Assembly (NCBI GenBank): GCA_003045065.1
Contig: PSQJ01000002.1
Location: forward strand, 372,001 to 436,000
DNA length: 64,000 bases
Direction: 5' to 3'
Source: Candidatus Liberibacter europaeus
GTDB taxonomy: Bacteria; Pseudomonadota; Alphaproteobacteria; Rhizobiales; Rhizobiaceae
The first letter of the stretch is position 1, and the number at the start of each line of letters is the position of its first letter. The position numbers were made by a program, and so were the translations under genes. Below are positions 19,786-30,209 of the stretch, in pieces. Below the pieces are notes generated by a model. It made no database searches, was not told the origin of the DNA, and saw only the letters and a list, made by a program, of their open reading frames with translations.

Positions 19786-20106
19786 TTGTTTATATCCTTA
19801 TCGTTTTAAATTATTATACCAGCTTATGTAATTGATTTATTAATGCATACCAAAGTTTATTTATACCATATGTTTTATTAAATTAAAAACTATTGTTTCT
19901 AGAGAAATATTTCTTATGTTAATTGCATTCTATAATTTATTACCCAATTATTGTAGAATACAAATTCTCAAATATAATATTGATTCAACTATGATGTGAT
20001 TTATCTTACTATATATTTGACAGTGTCATTTTTCTTGCAAATAAAATATAGTGCCATATTTTAAAAATAAATTTTACTATTAATTATTTTATTTAAGGTT
20101 GTTGAA

Positions 20107-20961
20107 TTATTTTTTGTTTAATAAGTTTTCATCTTTCCAAGAAGGAAAAATTGGTACGATTTCAATATCATTTACCGTTATCGGCAGGTTTAGTTTCATA
20201 GCTTCCTCTAATTTATCTATGCGGGAGATTGCTATAGCTTTATTCTCCATTACTATTCCAAGAGTCCCGATTTTCTTGTTATTAACTATTAAGGGTAAAT
20301 TACCATTTGGTAGATCCTTATCTCCCTTTATAATTATTGAGCGTTTGCGTATTGAATGCCTATGTTGGATTCTTGAGACAACTTCCTGTCCAATATAACA
20401 ACCTTTCGTAAAGGAAACTCCTTTTAAAGTATCCATCCATATATCGTGAGGAAATATTGTAGACGATGGAAAATCAATGTTAGGATCAACTATTCCATGA
20501 TTAACTCTAAGCTTATAATATGATTCGGAATCTGATGCGTAATCTGCAGTACATTCCTGTGTTCTCCAAAGTTTAACTCCGGCTATTAAAAATCTTTCAT
20601 CAATAAATGAGGGGGTGTTTAAGGGATTTTCTTGATTCCAAGATAAGGTAACACCTCTTATTTTTTGTACTTCTATAATAACATCCATACGGAGCTTATA
20701 TAAAATAAGTTTTTCTACCAAGTCACAACATTTATTATCATCTATTTCTAATAAAAAAATATTTTCTTCTATTTTACTAATTAAAAAATAAAATAAAATC
20801 TTTCCCTGAGGAGTGAGAAGTGCGCTACCTCGTGCCACCTCATAAGGTATAGTATTAACGTCTGCTGTTATAATTCCTTGCAGGAAAGTTTGAGCAGCAC
20901 TACCACTAACTTTTATGAAAGATTTATTGGGCAAGCAGATAGAAGGCATATAATTTCTCAC
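20107..20961 (-). CDS. ygfZ: Folate-binding protein YgfZ
   Basis: A glycine-cleavage T-protein-like folate-binding protein that helps iron-sulfur cluster enzymes, including tRNA methylthiolation in E. coli. The diagnostic motif KGCYIGQE is seen in TKGCYIGQEVVSRIQHR, and the N-terminal GSAAQTFLQGIITADV is also typical. Length 284 residues is normal. It is divergent from a short stretch beyond 20961. A second in-frame ATG four codons in could be the real start. Confidence 0.88.
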   Translation of the reverse strand: MRNYMPSICLPNKSFIKVSGSAAQTFLQGIITADVNTIPYEVARGSALLTPQGKILFYFLISKIEENIFLLEIDDNKCCDLVEKLILYKLRMDVIIEVQKIRGVTLSWNQENPLNTPSFIDERFLIAGVKLWRTQECTADYASDSESYYKLRVNHGIVDPNIDFPSSTIFPHDIWMDTLKGVSFTKGCYIGQEVVSRIQHRHSIRKRSIIIKGDKDLPNGNLPLIVNNKKIGTLGIVMENKAIAISRIDKLEEAMKLNLPITVNDIEIVPIFPSWKDENLLNKK

Positions 20962-21165
20962 ATAAGTATCTAATCGGATTTTTTTTATACATACCTAAGA
21001 TTATTTATTCATGAGGTGCCAAATTTAAAAATTATGGGAAAACAGCTTCCCGTTGTATGGGATAAAATTGTCTTTTTTGACATTTTACCCAATAAATTAT
21101 TATCAGATTATTTAAATCAGAACCGCCCGATTTACATAACAAAATCTGCAAGAACTTTCAAAAAT

Positions 21166-21441
21166 CTACTGAATAACGCGATCAGGAGAAAATTCTCCTG
21201 CCAACATACGAGCCATTAACGAATTTAAAATAGATTCCACCTTTTCTTCTCCATGGATTCGCACTGTTTCACGAATTGCTTGAACCATAGCAACATTGGC
21301 GATTATTTCTGGCTCTATTCCATCTGACATGCCACCAGCCCAAGCTTCATTTTGATATTCAATTGCCACTTGCATCTTTTCATGAAGGAGAATGGTATCC
21401 AAATCCTGATCATTTTTTCCAATAGTTCTCATACTTCCCAC
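21166..21441 (-). CDS. Conserved small hypothetical protein
   Basis: A 91-residue acidic protein without membrane segments or cysteines. I recall similar short proteins in Rhizobiales with a core like AIEYQNEAWAGGMSDGIEP and a tail AGEFSPDRV, but know no function. The even charge distribution and good start argue it is a real gene. It is isolated, with about 400 bp of empty DNA before the next gene. Confidence 0.65.
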   Translation of the reverse strand: MGSMRTIGKNDQDLDTILLHEKMQVAIEYQNEAWAGGMSDGIEPEIIANVAMVQAIRETVRIHGEEKVESILNSLMARMLAGEFSPDRVIQ

Positions 21442-21841
21442 AATTTTTACTCCCAGCTAACAAATTATTGTAGATAATACAATAGTGAATCACACTCCAG
21501 AGGATGGTCATGCTATCTAATATGAAACACATAATACAACGCATAATATATATTACACCAATAGGATACTGTATAACTATTAAATAGTATAGCTATTTCA
21601 GATTGAAAAAAGATTGTTTTCACCGAATTTATAGCATAAAAAGTAGATGAAATGTTATATAAATCAAAATATTGAAATCATGGATAATATATAATTAAAA
21701 TATAAGTAGTTGTAGTATATTTAATAGTATTCTTATTATAAACATAGCTCTTAATAATTCATAAAAAGTTTTTTCTTAATCAAATTAAATCAAAATCCTT
21801 TGTATAGTAATGGAATTACATATTTTTATATATAACTATTG
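21442..21841. other. Intergenic interval without recognised content
   Basis: About 400 bp, very AT-rich, with no open frame or structured RNA that I can support. Confidence 0.5.
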
Positions 21842-22552
21842 TTATTCTTTGAAAAAAACATACTGTTTGTTAACAACTTGAATTATAGGTTCCTTATTAG
21901 TTATTTCAAAATAATCGTACCCAATTTTAAGCACCTGCCAAAAAGGATAGCTCGGATGTTCCCGATATCGTTCCATATTGTCTCTGGTCATGCGAAAAGG
22001 AAATGATTGTAATTGCACGTATGGTTTTATATTTCCTCGTAAGGCATCTCTTACTATTATATAAATTTCTTGCATTTGTCTATCATTCATAGCATAGCAT
22101 CCGGATGAAGAACACCCTCCATGAATCATGATATCTGTTCCTGTGCGATCATTTGCGGCGTCAAATTCATTGGGAAAGCCGACGTTTATTGATAAGTAAT
22201 ATTTTGAATTAGGATTTAAACTATCTAACTTTATTTGATAGAATCCTTCAGGGGATTGCATATCTCCAATTTCTACCTTAGGACCAAGCAGTCCTGACCA
22301 TGCACATATTTTATATGACTTGAACAAAGCATATTTTTTATCAGTCGTATATTTCCATATTTCAAGAACATTTTCTTTTTTAAAAATCCTTATCAAACAG
22401 GGATAATATCGATTCGTTTTATTCTTATTCATATGACCAATCAATCTATTGGTCATAGGATATTCTGCTTTATCTACCAAGTATCCTGTGCTGCTACATC
22501 CATTTAGCAATAACAAACATATGAACAAAAATACACTATAAAAACTTATCAC
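21842..22552 (-). CDS. L,D-transpeptidase family lipoprotein (YafK-like)
   Basis: A 236-residue YkuD-fold protein with a signal ending LNGC (Cys 19), so probably a lipoprotein facing the periplasm. The catalytic motif appears as MIHGGCSSSGCYAM, with the nucleophilic Cys in the SxGC part. L,D-transpeptidases make 3-3 crosslinks or attach or release wall-bound proteins; YafK itself removes Lpp from the wall, so the direction of activity is open. It follows accA by 56 bp in a xerD-accA-ldt run. Confidence 0.85.
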   Translation of the reverse strand: MISFYSVFLFICLLLLNGCSSTGYLVDKAEYPMTNRLIGHMNKNKTNRYYPCLIRIFKKENVLEIWKYTTDKKYALFKSYKICAWSGLLGPKVEIGDMQSPEGFYQIKLDSLNPNSKYYLSINVGFPNEFDAANDRTGTDIMIHGGCSSSGCYAMNDRQMQEIYIIVRDALRGNIKPYVQLQSFPFRMTRDNMERYREHPSYPFWQVLKIGYDYFEITNKEPIIQVVNKQYVFFKE

Positions 22553-22608
22553 CTTATCACTTCAGAATTTTTTATATCGCGAATGCAAGTATTGCAAAAT
22601 AAGGCGAT

Positions 22609-23568
22609 TCATAATTTGTTGCTTCGTCCAATTTTCAGATACTTTTGATGTCTACTTTGACGTATATCTTCCCCAGAATATTCTGATATGTCAGCCATAG
22701 CAATACTAATTACTTCACCAACAGAAGAAATTGCAAGAGAGGGATTTCTATGTGCTCCTCCTACAGGCTCCGGGATCACTCCATCAATAATAGATAATTG
22801 TTTCAAATCATCCGCTGTAATCTTCATAGCAGTTGCAGCTTGTGCCGCACGAGATGAATCCTTCCACAGTATTGAAGAAGCTCCTTCAGGTGAGATAACA
22901 CTGTAGATAGAGTTTTCTAACATATAAACACGATCGGCTGCAGCAATTCCCATCGCTCCACCGGATCCTCCTTCCCCAATGATAATCGCAACTATTGGTG
23001 AACGTGAATTAAGGAACATTTCTGTAGAACGTGCAATAGCCTCTCCTTGACCTCGTTCTTCAGCATCGACTCCAGGATATGCGCCAGCTGTATCTACAAA
23101 TGAAATAACTGGTAATCTAAATCGGTCTGCCAGTCTCATAATGCGGACGGCTTTGCGATATCCTTCTGGTCGTGGGCTACCAAAGTTATGCTTGATTCTT
23201 GATTTTGTATCAGATCCTTTTTCCTGACCAATAACAACAACAGGGGTACCATTAAATCTCGCAAGCCCAGTTTGCATTGCAGGATCATCGCCAAATACGC
23301 GATCTCCTGATAGAGGGATAAATTCAGTAAAAAGAGCGGCGACATAATCGCTAAAATGAGGTCTATCTGGATGTCTAGACACTTGGGTCTTCTGCCAAGG
23401 ATTTAGATTTGAATAAATATCTGATAGTTTTTCTTGAACCATCATTTCTAATTGATTTATTTCATCTAAATGATCGCTATTTCCATCTTCGCATGATATT
23501 TTTTTAAGCTCATGGATTTTTGCCTCTAGTTCGGATACGGGATTTTCAAAATCAAGATAATTATGCAT
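22609..23568 (-). CDS. accA: Acetyl-CoA carboxylase carboxyltransferase subunit alpha
   Basis: Transfers the carboxyl group from biotin to acetyl-CoA, the first step of fatty acid synthesis, with AccD. The 319-residue protein has the family marks FTEFIPLSGDRVFGDDPAM, IGQEKGSDTKSRIKHNFGSP, FVDTAGAYPGVDAEERGQGE and GEGGSGGAMGIAAADRV. Full length. Between xerD (62 bp upstream) and the L,D-transpeptidase (56 bp downstream), all minus strand, likely one transcript. Confidence 0.97.
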   Translation of the reverse strand: MHNYLDFENPVSELEAKIHELKKISCEDGNSDHLDEINQLEMMVQEKLSDIYSNLNPWQKTQVSRHPDRPHFSDYVAALFTEFIPLSGDRVFGDDPAMQTGLARFNGTPVVVIGQEKGSDTKSRIKHNFGSPRPEGYRKAVRIMRLADRFRLPVISFVDTAGAYPGVDAEERGQGEAIARSTEMFLNSRSPIVAIIIGEGGSGGAMGIAAADRVYMLENSIYSVISPEGASSILWKDSSRAAQAATAMKITADDLKQLSIIDGVIPEPVGGAHRNPSLAISSVGEVISIAMADISEYSGEDIRQSRHQKYLKIGRSNKL

Positions 23569-23630
23569 TTAATAATTTTTTATCCTGTTAATATGAAACA
23601 ATTACACTGAAAGCGATTGTACTACCTGTT

Positions 23631-24575
23631 TTAATTCTTAGCAAGGGGGTGATGGTTTTGAACTAATTTTTGCAGCTTTTCTGGTAGTAAATGGGTATAT
23701 ATTTGTGTTGTCGATATATCTACATGCCCCAGAAGCGTTTGTACAGTTCGTAGGTCAGCTCCACCCTCAAGTAGATGGCTTGCAAATGCATGGCGCATTA
23801 CATGAGGAGATATACTTTCTGCTTGTATACCGGCGCGGGCAGCTAAATCTTTAAGATCTCGTGCAAAAACCTGGCGTGATAGATGTCCTTTTTTTGAATG
23901 GGAAGGAAATAGCCAAGGACTTTTTGTCATTGAGGGTATATTAGAACGTATTATTTTATATTGTTGAATAGCCTGTAAAACGGAAGGAGAAAAAACAACA
24001 AGACGTTCTCTATTGCCTTTTCCTTGAATAATCATTGTGCGTTCTTTCAAATTTAAAACATTAGCAGAAAGCGTTAAAAGCTCGCTAACGCGCATACCGG
24101 TGGAATATAACAGTTCTACTAATAAAAACATACGGATTCGTTTCCATTGATCCACAGAAGGTTCTTTTGCTTCTGTTTCTGCTTGTTTTAACAGTTTAGC
24201 AACATGATTTTTCCCTATAATGCGTGGGAGATAATGATTTTGTTTGGGAAATTCAAGCATGCTAGCAGGATTATCTTTGCGTATTCCTTCAGTATAAAGA
24301 AAGCTATAGAATTGTCTAATTGTAGATATTTTTCTTCTTTGAGAGCTTGATTTTAACTGTTTTTCAAAAAGATGGTGTAGGTAAGTAACAATTTCATCTG
24401 CAGTAACCGATGATAAAAGCAAGTCTCTATCTTCTAGAAACAACTGCATTTCTTTAAGATCACTTTTATAAGAATATATTGTGTTAGAACTAGCAACGCG
24501 CTCAGAACTCATCATTTCAAGAAAAAGTTCTATTAGGTTTTCCTGCTTTATATTTTTATGTTTATTTATACTCAA
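23631..24575 (-). CDS. xerD: Site-specific tyrosine recombinase XerD
   Basis: With XerC, resolves chromosome dimers at dif. The 314-residue protein has the N-terminal SAM-like core-binding domain and the catalytic domain with Arg in TGMRVSELL, HVMRHAFASHLLEGGADLR, LLGHVDISTTQIYTHL (His and the nucleophile Tyr). The full set R-H-R-H-Y is present. It starts the operon with accA and is divergent from aroK. Confidence 0.93.
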   Translation of the reverse strand: MSINKHKNIKQENLIELFLEMMSSERVASSNTIYSYKSDLKEMQLFLEDRDLLLSSVTADEIVTYLHHLFEKQLKSSSQRRKISTIRQFYSFLYTEGIRKDNPASMLEFPKQNHYLPRIIGKNHVAKLLKQAETEAKEPSVDQWKRIRMFLLVELLYSTGMRVSELLTLSANVLNLKERTMIIQGKGNRERLVVFSPSVLQAIQQYKIIRSNIPSMTKSPWLFPSHSKKGHLSRQVFARDLKDLAARAGIQAESISPHVMRHAFASHLLEGGADLRTVQTLLGHVDISTTQIYTHLLPEKLQKLVQNHHPLAKN

Positions 24576-24797
24576 AGTCGTTGTAATTTCTATCTTAATT
24601 TTTTACATAACCCATCATATAGGTTTCGTATTTTACAAATTTATAAATGCTATACCCGTCATTCATAGTATAGTTTTAATAATTATGTCAATCATGTTAT
24701 GTTTTTTTAGCATGGGCAAATTAGATGATAATAATCAATGGATTATAAAGTATTAAATTGTTTCTAAATGATAATTTAAAATGAAAACAACTATCAA

Positions 24798-25349
24798 ATG
24801 GATATAGATAAGCGCGCCCGTGATAATTTAGGAAATAAAAGTTTTGCTCTTATTGGATTGATGGGGGCAGGAAAGACTACGATTGGTCGCATGATATCTT
24901 CTAGGATTAAAATTCCTTTTGTAGATACTGACCACGAGATTGAAAAATTATCATCGATGACCGTGAAAGATTTTTTTCTTTTCTATGGAGAAGATGTGTT
25001 TCGCGATTTAGAGTTACAAGTTGCAAAAATGTATTTACAAGGAAGCCGTTGTATACTCTCTACTGGGGGAGGGTTATTTCTTAATGAAAAAATTCGTGAA
25101 TATATTCAAAGCAGAGGAATAACCTTATGGTTACAGGCTAGTTGTGACGTTTTATGGAGTAGGATTGAAAATAGTGGTAATCATCCCTTGCTTGATGGTG
25201 AAAATCCAAAAGAAATTTTAAGAAGCTTAATGGAATCACGTTATTCAATATATGCGCAAGCAGACATGGTCTTATGCTCATCTGATCTTTCTATAGAAGA
25301 GACTACCGACAATGTGATAAGAAAGTTAGCTGACTTTGATAATTATTGA
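24798..25349 (+). CDS. aroK: Shikimate kinase
   Basis: Phosphorylates shikimate with ATP in the aromatic amino acid pathway. Walker A is GLMGAGKTT near residue 20, with VDTDHEIE, the shikimate-binding GGG in LSTGGGLF, and the lid region around GNHPLLDG. Length 183 residues. In other Rhizobiales aroB follows directly; here it is replaced by 500 bp of non-coding DNA. Confidence 0.93.
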   Translation: MDIDKRARDNLGNKSFALIGLMGAGKTTIGRMISSRIKIPFVDTDHEIEKLSSMTVKDFFLFYGEDVFRDLELQVAKMYLQGSRCILSTGGGLFLNEKIREYIQSRGITLWLQASCDVLWSRIENSGNHPLLDGENPKEILRSLMESRYSIYAQADMVLCSSDLSIEETTDNVIRKLADFDNY

Positions 25350-25848
25350 GCAATATGAAAATAATACAATGATAGCCTTTACTTATATGTTCTGTTGTGT
25401 TTTTTTGCAGTAAAACTCCAAATGTTAAATCCCATAAATTGATGATTATTTTAAGGATCAATGTTCTTGATTGGGATAGGTACTGCAGTTAGATACTACC
25501 ATTTGATCATTATTATTGTTATCAACAGAAAACTTATTATTTTCTGACAGTATTTTTGTATACAGATTACTACATGATTGATGATTGATGATTGATGATT
25601 GATGATTGATGATTGTATGTGATGTCTCTTATGCAAATCTCAAATAGTTTTTAGAAACAAATAATTATGTAGTTAAGTTTATGTTAAGCTTAATTTTGAT
25701 GCGCTGTTATTTATTATATAATTTACATTTAATAGTGAGAAATACTTTATTTATCACGTTATTTCATAAAAAATACGTTCTACTATTAATTTTATTACAT
25801 AGATATTAAAATTTTTTCAAAAATCTTTAAAGAACAAAGGGATACTGT
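25350..25848. other. Intergenic interval where aroB would be expected
   Basis: 500 bp without an open frame. It holds a heptanucleotide tandem repeat (25574-25615). In related rhizobia the dehydroquinate synthase gene aroB lies after aroK; I see no remnant of it here. Confidence 0.5.
25574..25615. repeat. Six tandem copies of a 7-bp unit
   Basis: The unit ATGATTG is repeated six times without error, in non-coding DNA. Perfect short arrays like this usually vary in copy number between strains. Confidence 0.95.
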
Positions 25849-26151
25849 TTATTTCACAAAAGTATTTTTCTCCTCAGGAGAAAAAGCTTCTATGGAAATT
25901 GCATGTAATCCGTTATTTATTTCTGTCTGCAATAATTCATATATTTTTTTATGTCTCAACAGTTTATTCATTCCTATGAATGATTTGGATATAATTTTTA
26001 TACGAATATGTGTTTCTCCAGATCCATCGAATTCTGGCTTATGTCCTATGTGTAAATTACTTTCGTTTATTACCTGTAATTCTTCTGGATATAGAGCAAT
26101 TTGGATTTTGTTTGTTATTATTTCTATAAGAGACACATGATAAGATTGCAT
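25849..26151 (-). CDS. BolA family protein
   Basis: A 100-residue BolA/IbaG-type protein. The family core is visible: GHKPEFDGSGETHIRIKIIS, then FIGMNKLLRHKKIYELLQTEI and LHAISIEAFSPEE. BolA proteins pair with monothiol glutaredoxins in iron-sulfur metabolism. It is divergent from the J-domain gene at 26249, the usual rhizobial arrangement. Confidence 0.88.
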   Translation of the reverse strand: MQSYHVSLIEIITNKIQIALYPEELQVINESNLHIGHKPEFDGSGETHIRIKIISKSFIGMNKLLRHKKIYELLQTEINNGLHAISIEAFSPEEKNTFVK

Positions 26152-26248
26152 TTTACTTCCTATTTATTGTACGTGAGTTGCTTTATTTGTATCAGTTGTT
26201 TATAAATTAACTTGTTTTATATCGTATATGCATTACTATTAGTCCACT

Positions 26249-26815
26249 ATGAAACTTGATTCTAAATATTTTGATCATATTCGAACGAATAGAAAACGGA
26301 AGAATAATTCTTCAGGTAGCAGTTCATCTATTTGCCAATGGGATAATTGCAAATGCTTGGGAGAGTATCGTGCTCCTGTTGGAAGTAGCGCCGAAGGACA
26401 GTTTTTTCTTTTTTGTTTTGAACATGTTAAAAAGTACAATAAAGGGTATAACTATTTCGTAGATCTTTCTAACGATGAGGTTGGGCGTTATCAGAAAGAA
26501 GCAACGAACGGAGAACGTTTTACTTGGACTGCTAGTTTATATGCGAAGAAGTATCCTTTTAATGATAATGATGATCGATTCTCATATCGTCATTTTGCTG
26601 ATAAAAAAGAGCATAATGTGAGCTCTATACAGTTTAATGCATTAAAAGTATTAGGATTGTTATCAGATTCTTCTCCAGAGGATATAAGGGGACGATATAA
26701 GGATTTGGTTAAGAGGCATCATCCCGATTCTAATGGCGGAGATCGTGGATCAGAAGAACGTTTACAAGCGGTTGTTCAGGCTTATCGGTTGTTAAAGCAA
26801 TCTGGACTTTGTTAG
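26249..26815 (+). CDS. J-domain (DnaJ-like) protein
   Basis: A 188-residue protein of the DjlA-like rhizobial group. The C-terminal J domain carries the HPD motif in VKRHHPDSNGGDRGSEERL, needed to stimulate DnaK. The N-terminal part has Cys residues (CQWDNCKC, and CFEH) that may bind a metal. In related genomes cobS and cobT follow; they are absent here, which fits loss of cobalamin synthesis. Confidence 0.85.
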   Translation: MKLDSKYFDHIRTNRKRKNNSSGSSSSICQWDNCKCLGEYRAPVGSSAEGQFFLFCFEHVKKYNKGYNYFVDLSNDEVGRYQKEATNGERFTWTASLYAKKYPFNDNDDRFSYRHFADKKEHNVSSIQFNALKVLGLLSDSSPEDIRGRYKDLVKRHHPDSNGGDRGSEERLQAVVQAYRLLKQSGLC

Positions 26816-27110
26816 ATCAAAGACAATTTATTTTCTAAGGTGATCTTCAAAACATTTTGATATGCATAAGTAACTTAATGCTTTCTGTGTATGTGGTGAA
26901 TTTTATTGATCAGGCGAGATTATAAATCTCACTGTATCCTATTATATGGATTGGAAAAATTAAAGAGCTAACCAATTTTATTTAACATATTATTCTTTCC
27001 AACATTATACGAAGATGATATGGAAATGTCATTTATAATCTAGCTGGTAGAATTTTATAACGCATAAAGTCTGTGTTACAGCCATCTAAAACCGCTTGCC
27101 AAAATATTTT

Positions 27111-27416
27111 TTAACCATTATCTAGAGAAGATTTTTTATCAACTTTCTTTATTATCTGGCTACGTAAAAGTTTGGTGCGTGCTGAAAGTTTTTCTTTCTT
27201 AGTTTTTAGAAGGTACTGATCAAGACCTCCTACATGCTCAACCGATCTTAGGGCATGTTTTGAAATACGTAGCTGATAGCTTTGCTCCATAACATCTGAA
27301 GCTAGTGTTATTTTGCATAGATTTGGAAGAAGCCTGCGTCTTGTTTTATTATTTGAATGGCTTACTTTATTCCCTGACATCACAGTCTTGCCAGTTAATT
27401 CACATATTCGTGACAT
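27111..27416 (-). CDS. rpmB: 50S ribosomal protein L28
   Basis: A 101-residue protein with the L28 marks [28 protein letters not shown] and the [19 protein letters not shown] end. I place the start at ATG 27416, preceded by AAAGGAG at good distance; the frame runs 16 codons further up to 27464, but those do not fit the family. Confidence 0.95.
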   Translation of the reverse strand: MSRICELTGKTVMSGNKVSHSNNKTRRRLLPNLCKITLASDVMEQSYQLRISKHALRSVEHVGGLDQYLLKTKKEKLSARTKLLRSQIIKKVDKKSSLDNG

Positions 27417-27757
27417 ACATCCGCTCCTTTGACAATTGTATAGGGGGAAGAAATATTCCTTCATTTTTATTAATTATTAGAAAATACATTAATAATCAAG
27501 TCACTATATAACATAAAAATATTATATAAACCAATGATCTGCTATGTAATCCAATAAATTTATTCTCCAGCTAGTATAAACTACATACATCTATAATGCG
27601 AAAAATGCTAGTCCTGTTTATTTATATTGGTATCAATATGATAAGTACTAAACTTATTAATTATAAATATGACGGTAAAAATTTCTTGATTAAAATTTGA
27701 ATGGATATTAATGCGAGATTAGCGATATTTTATATTTTTTTGGGGTTAATAATAGTA

Positions 27758-28570
27758 TTATTTGGTAGTATAATCATTATCATCAATCATTTTTTCAGTT
27801 TGTTTAAATTTATCTTTACGTTTACGAAGTTCAACAAAAACTTCTATATCACTTGCTTTTTCCATATTTAAATTCTTTTTTAGCATGACATTGCCTGTTC
27901 TTAAAAAAGGATTGGTTTTTTTTTCAAGGGATAGAGAAGTAGGATTGGTATATAAATTTGCTTTGTATAGGGATTTTATTTTTGAAAAATATTGTTGTAG
28001 TTCTATATTATTAGGATCATAATATAATGCAAATAAAGCGTTTTTGTAGGTATATTCATGCCCGAAATAAATTAGTGTTTTTTCTGCAATAGAGCTTATC
28101 TTTTTTAGAGATTCAAACATTTCATAATAATTACCGTTGTGTATTTTTCCGCATCCTATTGAAAATAAAGTATCTCCTACAAAAAGGAGATTGTCTTCCA
28201 AGAAATTATAACATATGTGCCCTATAGTATGACCAGGAGTAGAAATTATTTTCACTATATGTTTTCCGAAATACAAAAGCTCTCCATCAGTAAGTCCATG
28301 ATCTATGCCTGGTATTTGATCTGACTCAATTAAAGGTCCGAATATTTCGCAGTTAAAAATCTTCTTTAGTTCTAAATTAGCTAAAGTATGATCTATATGT
28401 TGATGTGTATTGAAGATATGTGTTAGTATCCATCCCTTTTTTTTGAGAAGATTCAATATGGTATTGGTATCAGGAGCATCAATGGCAGCGGTTAAATGCT
28501 GTTCATTATCATGCACAAGTATACAGAAATTATCATTATAAATAGTTATAGCAACTTCTATGGATTTCAT
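27758..28570 (-). CDS. gloB: Hydroxyacylglutathione hydrolase (glyoxalase II)
   Basis: A metallo-beta-lactamase-fold enzyme that hydrolyses S-lactoylglutathione, the second step of methylglyoxal detoxification. The metal motif THQHIDH is complete, followed by TPGHTIGHICY, VGDTLFSIGCGK and FGHEYTYKNA. Residues RxxxD and the C-terminal KKTNPFLR are those of glyoxalase II rather than other family members. 270 residues, slightly long because of the tail. Confidence 0.9.
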   Translation of the reverse strand: MKSIEVAITIYNDNFCILVHDNEQHLTAAIDAPDTNTILNLLKKKGWILTHIFNTHQHIDHTLANLELKKIFNCEIFGPLIESDQIPGIDHGLTDGELLYFGKHIVKIISTPGHTIGHICYNFLEDNLLFVGDTLFSIGCGKIHNGNYYEMFESLKKISSIAEKTLIYFGHEYTYKNALFALYYDPNNIELQQYFSKIKSLYKANLYTNPTSLSLEKKTNPFLRTGNVMLKKNLNMEKASDIEVFVELRKRKDKFKQTEKMIDDNDYTTK

Positions 28571-28990
28571 GGTTTTTATTCCTTCAATAATTTGTATACT
28601 GAGCCGATAACATCCAAATATATGACTGATAGAAATTTATTTTTAGTGATATGACGTTTTGTTATGATTTCAATATTGTTATTATTACTTAAAGCATTAT
28701 CCCAACTAGGAATATATAAATTTAAAAATTACGTTATCTTTTTTATGATATATTATGTTTGATTAGGATAATCTTTGAACTGCTATAAATAGATCATAAG
28801 ACTGGGTTTATTTCATATCCCGTTGTTAGGTTATAACTTTCAAAAAAAATACTTTGAATTTACAAATGAAGATGATAAAGATGATTTTCGTAGAATATTT
28901 AAAAATCACAAAATTATTTCTACAAAAGTTATTACAAATATTTATCACATAATAACTTATAAAATATTGTTTTGAATCAGGTATTAAAAT
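28571..28990. other. Intergenic interval without recognised content
   Basis: About 420 bp between two genes whose 5' ends face each other, so it should hold both promoters. I see no RNA gene or repeat. Confidence 0.5.
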
Positions 28991-29770
28991 ATGATTTTTA
29001 TTCGATCTTTGATTTTTAATATTTTGTTTTTCATTCATATCTTTTTTGTTTCATTATTTTTCATGATGTCATACCTGTTCATTACCAGAAGACAGTGCTT
29101 ATATATTGCTAAAATATCGACAAATATAAATCAATTACTATTAAAGTATGTTACAAGAACGCATGTTACAATTGAAGGTCTAGATAATATTCCTAAAAGT
29201 GGATGTATTATAGCAATTAAACATCAGTCATCTTGGGATACAATTTATTTTTTAACTTGTGTAGAAGATCCAATATTCATATTAAAACATACAGTATTTT
29301 ATATGCCAATCATAGGACTTTACTGCATAAAACAGGGTATGATTGGAGTTAACCGAAATTCTAAGAATCTTAATATGAAAAACATCATAAATCGTTCTAG
29401 AGAAGCAGTTAAAAACAATCGCCAATTGATAATATATCCTGAAGGAACACGACGTTCTCCTGGTGAAGCGACATTATACAAAAAAGGAATTTCTTATATA
29501 TACGATTCTCTTGAAGTTCCTGTCATACCAGTTGTCGTACATGCTGGATTATTTTGGCCGCGCGGAAGATTTATACGCTATCCAGGACATTTTAAAGTAC
29601 GGGTTTTAAGACCAATTCCAGCTAAAATGCCAAGACAAAAATTCTTTGAAGAGCTTAAAGAAAATATGGAACGTGAGAGCGATAAGCTTTTAATAGAAAC
29701 AATTAATGATAATCCTAATTTGCCTCTTCCGACTTCAGCACAGATATTTTATAAAAAACTATCACAGTAA
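28991..29770 (+). CDS. plsC: 1-acyl-sn-glycerol-3-phosphate acyltransferase
   Basis: Adds the second acyl chain to lysophosphatidic acid at the inner membrane. The 259-residue protein has an N-terminal membrane helix (LIFNILFFIHIFFVSLFFMM), the catalytic HX4D motif in KHQSSWDTIYF, GMIGVNRNSK, and the substrate motif YPEGTRRSPGE. All four family blocks are intact. Confidence 0.92.
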   Translation: MIFIRSLIFNILFFIHIFFVSLFFMMSYLFITRRQCLYIAKISTNINQLLLKYVTRTHVTIEGLDNIPKSGCIIAIKHQSSWDTIYFLTCVEDPIFILKHTVFYMPIIGLYCIKQGMIGVNRNSKNLNMKNIINRSREAVKNNRQLIIYPEGTRRSPGEATLYKKGISYIYDSLEVPVIPVVVHAGLFWPRGRFIRYPGHFKVRVLRPIPAKMPRQKFFEELKENMERESDKLLIETINDNPNLPLPTSAQIFYKKLSQ

Positions 29771-30209
29771 GATGGTGTCTTTTAATTTAGCTAATATCTT
29801 CAAAACTATAATAACTATTATGTTAATTTCATAAGTTGTTATAAATAATGTCTTTTAAGGTAGCGAGGTAAGAATTCTTACAAGGGATATTAATTTATTA
29901 TATGCAATTATTTTTAAGAATCACTTCCTAAAACTGTCATAATTAACAATCATGGTATCTTTATTAATCATATAACAGATGATGTATACTTCTAAAAATA
30001 CAAATTTATTTAAGCTTGACAACAAGTGATATTTTAATCACTTAATTACTTAGAATACAAATGCTAATACCGTTTTGCCATTAATCAATTAAAGAGGGTA
30101 GAACAATGTTTATAATCATACTGGGTATAATTACTATATTCTACCAAATACTCCAACTTTTCCCGACATCTTATTCAAGATACTAACCGTATTTATATAT
30201 TATGTTACT
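29771..30209. other. Intergenic interval between convergent genes
   Basis: About 440 bp between convergent plsC and pssA. No frame of note. A weak inverted repeat near 30098-30146 might form a long-loop stem; no clear terminator. Confidence 0.45.

Noticed and set aside
21016..21219. A 67-codon plus-strand frame after the ygfZ start.
   Set aside because: It overlaps the better supported minus-strand conserved gene at 21166-21441 and resembles nothing I know.
25574..25615. Considered as a tiny CRISPR-like or iteron array.
   Set aside because: The units are directly contiguous with no spacers, and 7 bp is too short for either; no replication or cas gene is near.
28826..29038. A minus-strand frame overlapping the plsC start.
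   Set aside because: Low-complexity AT-rich translation overlapping a firm gene.
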